Shown one piece after another: positions 16,703-23,022 of a stretch of 30,673 nucleotides of DNA. The notes below the pieces were generated by a model that saw only the letters and a program-made list of their open reading frames with translations, did no database searches and had not been told where the DNA came from. A program made the position numbers and the translations under genes. This stretch comes from Lachnospiraceae bacterium UBA1251 (GTDB lineage: Bacteria > Bacillota > Clostridia > Lachnospirales > Lachnospiraceae). Position 1 is the first letter of the stretch. Every line of letters begins with the position of its first letter. The DNA lies in contig DBVZ01000101.1 in assembly GCA_002308255.1 (NCBI GenBank), positions 22,260 to 52,932 on the forward strand, in the 5' to 3' direction.

Positions 16703-16709
16703 TTTCTTG

Positions 16710-16730
16710 CCTGTTTTCTGAGAAAATAGG
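16710..16730 (+). promoter_or_regulatory. Inverted repeat before the TRAP genes, possible weak operator or hairpin
   Basis: CCTGTTTTC-TGA-GAAAATAGG forms a 9-bp inverted repeat with one G/A difference. Read as TGTTTT-CTGAG-AAAATA it keeps the 6-5-6 spacing of the TGTTTC-N5-GAAACA motif but with three mismatches. It is not followed by a T-run, so it is probably not a strong terminator. Confidence 0.3.
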
Positions 16731-16796
16731 AATAAGTTGAAACCATCACACAATAGGGTGTGTGGACATAGGTATATCTTAAAGGAGGATAACTTA

Positions 16797-17939
16797 ATGA
16801 AAAAGAAATTACTGGCTCTCGTTTTGAGTGTCATGTGCGTGGCGAGCCTTGTCGCGTGCGGCGGCGGTGCTGCGTCTTCGGCGGCGGAAGCTCCGGCTGA
16901 GTCCAAAGAAGAAGCTGCTCCGGCTGAGTCCAAAGAAGAGGCCGCTCCGGCTGAATCCCAGGAAGAAGCTCCGGCGGAAGAAGCTGCGGCAGAGCCGGCA
17001 GGCGATGTGATCACGATCCAGGTCGGATACGAGAACAACCCGGGCGAACCACTGGATATCGGCTGCAATGCGTGGAAAGAGAAACTTGACGAGATCTCTG
17101 ACGGATCGATCAAAATTGAACTGTTCCCGTCCAGCCAGCTCGGCGGCAAAGTCGACGCGATGGACATGATGCAGATGGGTGAACCGGTTGCGTACATCAC
17201 CGACGGATCCTTCCTCGGCGACTACGGCGCTCCGGAATTGTCGATCTTCGGCGCTCCGTATCTGTTCACAAGCTATGACGACCTTCACAAGATCCCGCAG
17301 ACCGAATGGTGGCAGGAGCAGATGGATCTGCTTGCTCAGAACGGCCTTCATGTCATCACGACCAACTGGGAATACGGCGTCCGTAACCTCATGACCGTGA
17401 AACCGGTCCGCAAATTTGATGACCTCTCCGGCATGATCATCCGTACACCGCAGAACGTTGTTCAGGTCAAGACGTTCGAATACATGGGCGCTGCCCCGAC
17501 CGGCATGGCTCTTGGCGATGTTTACACGGCTACCCAGCAGGGAACCATCGAAGGTATGGAGAACCCGATCGCGACTCTCTATGGCCAGACCTATTATGAA
17601 GTTGCGAAGTATCTCACCATGACCGAGCATCTGTTCGTTCTGACCCAGTTCGTCATGAGCAATGATGTCTGGAACAGCCTGACCGAACAGCAGCAGCAGT
17701 GGCTGACCGAAGCCGGCGATTTCGGTGGCGAAGCCAACAACAAGGCACAGGTCGAACTGACCGAGAAATTCATCCAGGAAATGAAAGACCAGGGCGTCGA
17801 GGTTATCGAGCTTGATGATGCTGAAAAGCAGAAATTCATCGATTCCGTCGATGGTCTGTATTCCGATCCGGAAGTTACCGCGAAATGGAGAGAGAATCTC
17901 CGTGACGTTATCAAAGAGCAGGTTGCCGCTGTCGGCTGA
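16797..17939 (+). CDS. dctP: TRAP transporter substrate-binding lipoprotein (DctP family)
   Basis: This is a 380-residue extracellular binding protein that captures an organic acid, typically a carboxylate or sugar acid, and delivers it to the TRAP membrane subunits. AAAGGAGG eight bases upstream of ATG 16797 sets the start; an in-frame TTG 60 bp earlier lacks support. The lipoprotein signal is MKKKLLALVLSVMCVASLVAC, with lipidation at Cys21. A flexible linker of Ala/Glu-rich PAESKEEAA repeats spans about 25-62. The DctP fold follows, including FPSSQLGG, the GVRNLMTVKPVRKFDDLSGM segment with the conserved carboxylate-binding arginine region, and QGTIEGMENP. It is transcribed with DctQ and DctM. 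The carboxylate preference supports a sugar-acid substrate for this cluster, but the ligand is not determinable here. Confidence 0.9.
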   Translation: MKKKLLALVLSVMCVASLVACGGGAASSAAEAPAESKEEAAPAESKEEAAPAESQEEAPAEEAAAEPAGDVITIQVGYENNPGEPLDIGCNAWKEKLDEISDGSIKIELFPSSQLGGKVDAMDMMQMGEPVAYITDGSFLGDYGAPELSIFGAPYLFTSYDDLHKIPQTEWWQEQMDLLAQNGLHVITTNWEYGVRNLMTVKPVRKFDDLSGMIIRTPQNVVQVKTFEYMGAAPTGMALGDVYTATQQGTIEGMENPIATLYGQTYYEVAKYLTMTEHLFVLTQFVMSNDVWNSLTEQQQQWLTEAGDFGGEANNKAQVELTEKFIQEMKDQGVEVIELDDAEKQKFIDSVDGLYSDPEVTAKWRENLRDVIKEQVAAVG

Positions 17940-17989
17940 TTCGCAACAGATAACGAAAAGTAAGTATATTAGTTTTGCAACCGGCTAAG

Positions 17990-18019
17990 AAGGTGCCGCC
18001 GCTCAGGCGGCGGCGCCTT
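17990..18019 (+). other. GC-rich intercistronic hairpin between dctP and dctQ
   Basis: A 13-bp stem (17990-18002 with 18007-18019, one G-T pair) with a TCAG loop lies between the binding-protein gene and the membrane genes. Only three Ts follow before mixed sequence, so it is at most a leaky terminator. Hairpins at this place usually stabilise the binding-protein message and lower expression of the membrane subunits. Confidence 0.7.
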
Positions 18020-18044
18020 TCGCTTCGAAAGAAAGGACCGGCAT

Positions 18045-18572
18045 ATGGAGAAGAAAAAAGAGAACAAGGTGCTCAAGTTCCTTGGCTCGCTTGATATCTA
18101 TGTAGCCAGTATTATTATGTTGGTGCTTCTCGGGATCACGGTAGTCAATGTATTCATGCGTTATGTTATGCGCAGCCCGATTACCTGGGTTGATGAGCTT
18201 CAGCTTTTCCTGTTTCTGTGGATCGTTTATCTTTCAGCCGGTGCCGCTTTCCGGCACAGCTCCCATGTGGCGATTGAGATCATCGTCGATTCGCTTAAGG
18301 GAAATGTAAAAAAAGCTGCAGAGATCTTTGCTTTTATCTGCTCACTTCTGATCATGGTTTATCTCATTTATCAGAGCAACCGTTATTATATGCAGCTGGT
18401 GAGTACAAATAAGATCGCTACACTTCTGCGTGTTTCCTATAAATATGTCTACGGCGTCGTTCCGATCGGCAATGTTCTTATGCTGGTCAGCATGATCGTC
18501 TATTATCTGAGAGAGATCTTCGGTCTCAGCCTCGGCAAAGATCCGGAGGAGGAAGAGGAGGTGTACGACTGA
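18045..18572 (+). CDS. dctQ: TRAP transporter small membrane subunit (DctQ family)
   Basis: This is a 175-residue four-helix membrane protein that pairs with DctM to move substrate with sodium. Hydrophobic segments are seen at about 17-37, 50-70, 90-110 and 130-155. The segment PITWVDELQLFLFLWIVYLS, with its Trp-Val-Asp-Glu turn, is a DctQ hallmark, and AAFRHSSHVAIEII follows as in the family. GAAAGGA lies upstream of ATG 18045. The C-terminal tail is acidic (EEEEEVYD). Its stop codon overlaps the start of dctM by one base (TGATG), which shows translational coupling. Family assignment is confident; substrate depends on DctP. Confidence 0.88.
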   Translation: MEKKKENKVLKFLGSLDIYVASIIMLVLLGITVVNVFMRYVMRSPITWVDELQLFLFLWIVYLSAGAAFRHSSHVAIEIIVDSLKGNVKKAAEIFAFICSLLIMVYLIYQSNRYYMQLVSTNKIATLLRVSYKYVYGVVPIGNVLMLVSMIVYYLREIFGLSLGKDPEEEEEVYD

Positions 18573-19873
18573 TGAAGACTGCTATTGCCATTGCATTGAT
18601 CGTAATGCTTGTTCTTCTGTTCCTTAAGATTCCGGTATTTCTGGCGGTCATCGCCGGCAGCGCCGTGTATTTCTTCATGAATCCGGGCGTCAATTCGATG
18701 ATCCTCGGCCAGAGACTGATCTCCGGTATTCAGGCGCCGTCACTTCTGGCGATCCCGTTCTTCGTGGCGGCGGGAACATTTATGAACCATTCCGGCGTTT
18801 CAAGCCGCATCATGGAGCTGTGTGACCTTCTGACCGGGAGACTGTACGGCGGCCTTGCACAGGTCAACGTCCTTCTTTCGACGCTGATGGGCGGTCTTTC
18901 CGGCTCCAACCTCGCAGACGCTTCCATGGAAGCAAAACTGCTTGTTCCGCCGATGAGAGAAAAGGGAATGTCCAACGCGTTTGCGTCGGTCGTTACAGCA
19001 GCCTCCGCCATGATCACTCCGCTGATCCCGCCCGGAATCGCGATGATCCTGTTCGGGTCGCTTGCCAACTACTCTATCGGTAAACTGTTTGTTTCCGGTA
19101 TCGGTGTCGGAATCATGCTGTGTGCCGGCGAGATGATCACGGTTTCTGTTATCTCCCACAAGAGAGGATATAATCCGACCCGTCCGAAAGGAACGCATCT
19201 TCCGAAGGGCGAAGCCGGCAGGATCGTCCGCCGCTCCATCGCTCCGATGTGCCTTCCGATCATCATCATCGGCGGTATCCGTATCGGTGTCATGACAGCA
19301 ACCGAAGCAGGAGCTGTTGCCGTTGTTTATTCTATTATCCTGGGTCTCGTTTACAAAGAACTGACCTGGAAGAAATTCATCCAGGGCATGAAGGAGACGG
19401 TTCTTTCGACTTCTTCGATCATGCTGATCATCGGCGCGGCTTCCGCGCTCTCCTGGGTCCTTTCCAAGGAACAGATCCCGCAGCATCTGACTGCATGGAT
19501 GATGGGTGTCACCAGCAACAAATACGTGTTCCTGCTCCTTGTCAACATTTTCCTGCTGATCTGCGGCATGCTGATGGAAGGAAACGCGATCATGATCATT
19601 CTGGTCCCGCTCCTTTATCCGATCGCACTCGAATACGGTATCCATCCGATCAACTTCGCGATGGCATTCATTTTCAATATGTCGATCGGAGCGCTTTCTC
19701 CGCCGATGGGAACATTGATGTTTGTTACATGCAACGTCACGGGGTGTCCGATCAAGGACTTTATCAAAGAATCCATGCCGTTCTATGCAGTGCTCATCCT
19801 GGAGCTCCTGCTGCTGACATATGTACCGTTCCTGACGACCGGTCTGGTCTCTCTGATCTACGGTGCCGCATAA
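18572..19873 (+). CDS. dctM: TRAP transporter large permease (DctM family)
   Basis: This is a 433-residue, roughly 12-helix sodium-coupled permease of the ion-transporter superfamily. Family features include FLKIPVFLAVIAGSAVYFF at the start, the segment SLLAIPFFVAAGTFMNHSGVS, LMGGLSGSNLADASMEAKLL and the re-entrant hairpin stretches ITPLIPPGIAMILFG and IGALSPPMGTLMFVTC. The length is normal for DctM. It starts at the ATG overlapping the dctQ stop by one base, so the two are coupled. It is the last gene of the operon before a bidirectional terminator and the convergent regulator gene. Confidence 0.92.
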   Translation: MKTAIAIALIVMLVLLFLKIPVFLAVIAGSAVYFFMNPGVNSMILGQRLISGIQAPSLLAIPFFVAAGTFMNHSGVSSRIMELCDLLTGRLYGGLAQVNVLLSTLMGGLSGSNLADASMEAKLLVPPMREKGMSNAFASVVTAASAMITPLIPPGIAMILFGSLANYSIGKLFVSGIGVGIMLCAGEMITVSVISHKRGYNPTRPKGTHLPKGEAGRIVRRSIAPMCLPIIIIGGIRIGVMTATEAGAVAVVYSIILGLVYKELTWKKFIQGMKETVLSTSSIMLIIGAASALSWVLSKEQIPQHLTAWMMGVTSNKYVFLLLVNIFLLICGMLMEGNAIMIILVPLLYPIALEYGIHPINFAMAFIFNMSIGALSPPMGTLMFVTCNVTGCPIKDFIKESMPFYAVLILELLLLTYVPFLTTGLVSLIYGAA

Positions 19874-19902
19874 TCCGCAGCAAAAGAACGAAATCATTTT
19901 AT

Positions 19903-19945
19903 AAAAGCCGCTGTCCGGTGACAGCGGCTTTTCTGTGCTTTTTTT
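19903..19945. terminator. Bidirectional terminator between dctM and the regulator
   Basis: A perfect 13-bp stem (19903-19915 with 19920-19932) with a CGGT loop is flanked by Ts on the + side and by As that read as Ts on the minus side. It closes both convergent units. Confidence 0.92.
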
Positions 19946-21707
19946 AATGTCCGTTCAGCTTTCTCCAGAGAGTGCTCCTGCCGATCCCGAGCCTCTTTGC
20001 GGCGGCACTCTGGTTCATATTCTCTTCTTTCAGCACGCGGGATATGATCCTTTTTTCGATCTCTTCAAGGGATCCGGACAGGTCGAAAGTGGAAAGTGTC
20101 GCGGAATCCGGAGAACTCCGAAGGATCGAACGCACAGAGCCCGCGGAAATATAAGGCGTTTCTGTCTGCGCGACAAGCTGTTTCATCGTGGACTCCATCT
20201 GTGTGAGGTTGAGAGGCCAGCTGAAAGAGGAAAGCAGCGCGGCGGCTTCCCGGGAAAAGCCGATTACAAAGCGGGAAAAGTGCTCGTTATAGACCGGGAG
20301 CAGCTGACCGAGGAAAGCAGGGATATCTTCCCGGCGGGCTGTCAGCGGCAGCATCGTGATGGTATATCCGGAAAGCATCTGATACAGATCTTCTCCGAAG
20401 GTGCCCTGCGCAACGGATTCGGACAGATCGATGTGTGCGCAGCTGATGATGCGGTGTCTTGAGGTAAGCTTCGTATCCTGCATAAAATGCATCAGCTCGA
20501 CCTGCATCGGGAGGGTGAGCATATCAATATCCTCAAAGAAGATCGTGAAGCCGGTGCCGTAAAGGGGAGAAGCGGACTTCCGCAGAAGGGAGTTCCATCC
20601 GTTCTCGTTGATATTCCGGCATGCGATATGGATGAAGGAGGCGGAACCGTTGAGTTCTTTGTGCGCAATGTGCGCGAAAAGATCTTTCCGGGTCCCGACT
20701 TCCCCGCGGATATGGACCGGAAGTCCGGAGGAAGCGGCTGCCCGCAGATCTTCCTCATAAGGAGCTGCCAGAAGCTCTGCGTAAGGACAGGAAGAGATGA
20801 TCTCTTCCACCTCCGGGGGTGTCTTTATTTTCGTAAAGGAAAGAGGCCGGTAATCCGGGGAGCGGAAATGAAGGTCGAAAGAAAACCAGGTCTTTCCGCC
20901 GACCCTGAAAAGATGTCCGTTCAGTTTGTAATAATAGGATCCGATCTTCTGGATCAGATGCAGTTCGCCTTTGCTTCTCAGGAGAGGGATCGTCTCCTCG
21001 ATCCGTTTCATGGAATGTTCCTCTTTGCCGAACAGTCTCCAGGCAGCGGTGTTGGCAAAGGAAAGAGCGCCGGATTCATCGTAAAGGAGGGCAGGAGCAT
21101 CATTGAGATCTGCAAGGTGTTCAAACAGATCCGCCCGCTCGGAAGCGATCCTGCCCGCTTCGTAGGTTCGGTAAGCGAGATCGATGCATTCCTCGATCGC
21201 TTCCCTCCCCGACGCAATCAGGAAGAACTGCAGACCGTTCGCGGCGCAGGCGTCCCTTGCCATCGCACCGCCGATCACGACGCGGCAGCCGTCTTTCCGG
21301 CAGCGGTCCACGAGCATTTCGATCCGGTCCGGGGTGTCAAACGGATAGACGGAAATGTCGATCCTCAGAAACTCCGCAATGGAGGAGAAAAACTCACAGA
21401 TATCCGGGTAAGAAATGACGGCGGTCTTGAGCTGCACCTGCTGTGTCTGCAGAAGAACGCGGACAATGTCTGTCGGGGAAAGGCGGATATTGACGACCGG
21501 GATCTTCACTTTTTCCATCAGCAGGGTCGTCGTGCCGCCGCGGGAGATGATGAGGTCGAACCGGTCTCTCGGAAATGTCGTGAGGTAAGCCATTGCGTTG
21601 CCGTAATAGCCTGTAAACGTTGTCACTTCCATGTCGGGATAACGCTCCGCGGCTTCCGTGATCAGGGATCCAAGTTCCGGGTAGGGGACGATCGCCAGTA
21701 TTTTCAT
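19944..21707 (-). CDS. PrpR-type transcriptional regulator with degenerate AAA+ domain and Fis-type HTH
   Basis: This is a 587-residue cytoplasmic regulator. A PrpR-N sensor domain (about 20-165, includes SRGGTTTLLMEK and VVIGGAMARDACAANG) precedes a PAS-like domain (about 195-290) and a central domain related to sigma-54 activators. The Fis-type helix-turn-helix is at 565-587 (SAAAKRLGIGRSTLWRKL). The central domain is damaged for ATPase work. The Walker A position reads GEVGTRKD instead of GxxGxGK(T/S). The GAFTGA loop is missing, with only about 45 residues between the Walker A and B positions, and Walker B reads IFFEDID. It should therefore act without sigma-54, as a ligand-controlled repressor or activator. 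AAGGAGG precedes ATG 21707. Two copies of a 17-bp palindrome lie just upstream, suggesting self-control and control of the divergent E2/E1 genes. Confidence 0.85.
   Translation of the reverse strand: MKILAIVPYPELGSLITEAAERYPDMEVTTFTGYYGNAMAYLTTFPRDRFDLIISRGGTTTLLMEKVKIPVVNIRLSPTDIVRVLLQTQQVQLKTAVISYPDICEFFSSIAEFLRIDISVYPFDTPDRIEMLVDRCRKDGCRVVIGGAMARDACAANGLQFFLIASGREAIEECIDLAYRTYEAGRIASERADLFEHLADLNDAPALLYDESGALSFANTAAWRLFGKEEHSMKRIEETIPLLRSKGELHLIQKIGSYYYKLNGHLFRVGGKTWFSFDLHFRSPDYRPLSFTKIKTPPEVEEIISSCPYAELLAAPYEEDLRAAASSGLPVHIRGEVGTRKDLFAHIAHKELNGSASFIHIACRNINENGWNSLLRKSASPLYGTGFTIFFEDIDMLTLPMQVELMHFMQDTKLTSRHRIISCAHIDLSESVAQGTFGEDLYQMLSGYTITMLPLTARREDIPAFLGQLLPVYNEHFSRFVIGFSREAAALLSSFSWPLNLTQMESTMKQLVAQTETPYISAGSVRSILRSSPDSATLSTFDLSGSLEEIEKRIISRVLKEENMNQSAAAKRLGIGRSTLWRKLNGH
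21612..21625. promoter_or_regulatory. cre-like catabolite site inside the regulator gene
   Basis: TGTAAACGTTGTCA fits the loose CcpA consensus TGWNANCGNTNWCA. It lies about 80-95 bases inside the regulator coding region, a place where CcpA can block elongation. One base misses the stricter consensus and chance occurrence is possible. Confidence 0.35.
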
Positions 21708-21762
21708 GCGGCCTCCTTACAGCTGGAAAACAAATAAGAAATCAGGAATGGCTTCAATACGG

Positions 21763-21791
21763 AGTGTATCATAATGAAACATATTTTGCAA
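21763..21791 (-). promoter_or_regulatory. Promoter of the regulator gene overlapped by operator B
   Basis: Reading on the minus strand, TTGCAA (21791-21786) is followed at 17 bp by TACACT (21768-21763). The palindrome TGTATC-ATAAT-GAAACA (21765-21781, + strand) covers the spacer and the -10 box. Binding there would exclude polymerase, consistent with autorepression. Both boxes match only four of six consensus bases. Confidence 0.5.
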
Positions 21792-21824
21792 GAATCTGAC
21801 ACGCAATAGAAAAGAAGAAGAAAA

Positions 21825-21841
21825 TGTTTCAAAGCGAAACA
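21825..21841. promoter_or_regulatory. Candidate operator C (perfect 17-bp palindrome)
   Basis: TGTTTC-AAAGC-GAAACA is a perfect inverted repeat in the region between the divergent regulator and E2-like genes. It is 44 bp from operator B (start to start 60 bp), allowing co-operative or looped binding. No strong promoter for the E2/E1 genes was recognised; TATATT at 21906-21911 is a possible -10 without a good -35. Confidence 0.55.
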
Positions 21842-21945
21842 AAAGCCCTCAGGCAGAAGGGGGACGGGAAATGCAAAAAATGATAGCATGAAAAAGACAC
21901 AGAAATATATTTACGCAAGACGGACAGGAAGGAGGACCTGCTGAT

Positions 21946-23010
21946 ATGTTTGAGGTCAGAATGCCCCAGAAAGGCCTGACGGAAACAAGCGCCTATCTGA
22001 GCAAATGGTATGTTGCAAAGGGCGATAAGGTAAAGACGGGTGATTATCTGTTTGCCATGGAGACAAGCAAATCCGTGTTTGACGTCGAATCGGAGACGGA
22101 CGGAACCGTGATCGCGGTGCTGTATCCGGAAGGCGATGAAGTGGATGTGGAAGCCGTCGTCTGCGTGATCGGAAATGAAGGAGAGACTTATGAAGCCGCG
22201 CCGTCTGCTGCGGCAGCTGCACCGGAGCCGGTGAAAACGGAACCGCCCGCAGCGAAAGAGGAAAAAGCAGCGGAACCGGACGTAAAGCCGGAAAGCGTGC
22301 CTGCGGCGGATGCAATATCCCGCAAAGAGGGAGAGAGGATCGCGATCTCCCCGAGAGCGAAGGCAAAAGCGGAAGAACTCGGGTTTGATTATTCGGATGT
22401 GTCCCCGACAGGACCGGAAGGACGCATTATAGAGGAAGACGTTCTGCGCGCCTATGAGGCGTGGAAGGCCGGAGAAGGACAGAAACCGGAAGCGGTTTCG
22501 CCTGCGCCTGCGATGCCGGCTGTTTCGTTCGCACCGGCCATGTCCGCGGCGCTGGCGCCGGATGCAGCGGCATTCCCCGCTTATTCCGTTGAAACTAAGA
22601 TCTTTACATTTGACGCGGGATCGATCACAGAATATGAAAAGGTTCTCGCGCAGTTCCCGCAGGAGGGACGCTCGATCAACAGCAGGAACGATATGATCCT
22701 TTACGCGGTCTCCAAGACGGCCGCACAGCATCCGGAAATGATGCGCGGGCTGCCGGTCTTCTTCGCGGGGAGCGGTGCGCCGTACTTTGTTCCGGCGCTG
22801 GATCCGTCGGCGGGCTGGAGCCTCGGGGTGGGATCTCCGAAGCGGGAACTTGCGGACGCTCCGGACGGCACGTCCCGGGAGATCCGTTCCATATCCCTCG
22901 CATTTGTTTACAGCACCGCTCTTTTTGAGAGAGACGCGGTGGATTCGATAGCGGAAGAACTTATCAATGCGCTGGAGCATTTTCCGGCATTTCTCGCAAC
23001 GCGCGCATAA
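21946..23010 (+). CDS. Lipoyl-domain E2-like protein lacking the acyltransferase active site
   Basis: This is a 354-residue subunit of a 2-oxoacid-dehydrogenase-type complex. An N-terminal lipoyl domain (about 1-77) has Lys42 in the METSKS turn as the lipoylation site. An Ala/Pro/Glu linker leads to a peripheral-subunit-binding domain (about 132-172, ISPRAKAKAEELGFDY, PTGPEGRIIEEDVLRAYE), then a second Pro/Ala linker. The last ~140 residues resemble part of the E2 catalytic fold, but the conserved RKAIAKRM start and the HxxxDG motif are missing; the equivalent end reads AFVYSTALFERDAVDS. Normal E2 proteins are 400 residues or more. It probably carries an acyl or aldehyde-level group from the adjacent E1 without classical CoA transfer, or keeps a structural role. 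AAGGAGG precedes the start and the E1 gene follows after 12 bp. No E3 gene is in the window. Confidence 0.82.
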   Translation: MFEVRMPQKGLTETSAYLSKWYVAKGDKVKTGDYLFAMETSKSVFDVESETDGTVIAVLYPEGDEVDVEAVVCVIGNEGETYEAAPSAAAAAPEPVKTEPPAAKEEKAAEPDVKPESVPAADAISRKEGERIAISPRAKAKAEELGFDYSDVSPTGPEGRIIEEDVLRAYEAWKAGEGQKPEAVSPAPAMPAVSFAPAMSAALAPDAAAFPAYSVETKIFTFDAGSITEYEKVLAQFPQEGRSINSRNDMILYAVSKTAAQHPEMMRGLPVFFAGSGAPYFVPALDPSAGWSLGVGSPKRELADAPDGTSREIRSISLAFVYSTALFERDAVDSIAEELINALEHFPAFLATRA

Positions 23011-23022
23011 AGGAGGAACATC

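Noticed and set aside
15665..17200. Minus-strand 511-codon open frame
   Set aside because: It is antisense to the zinc dehydrogenase and dctP genes, with low-complexity repeats that only mirror the DctP linker.
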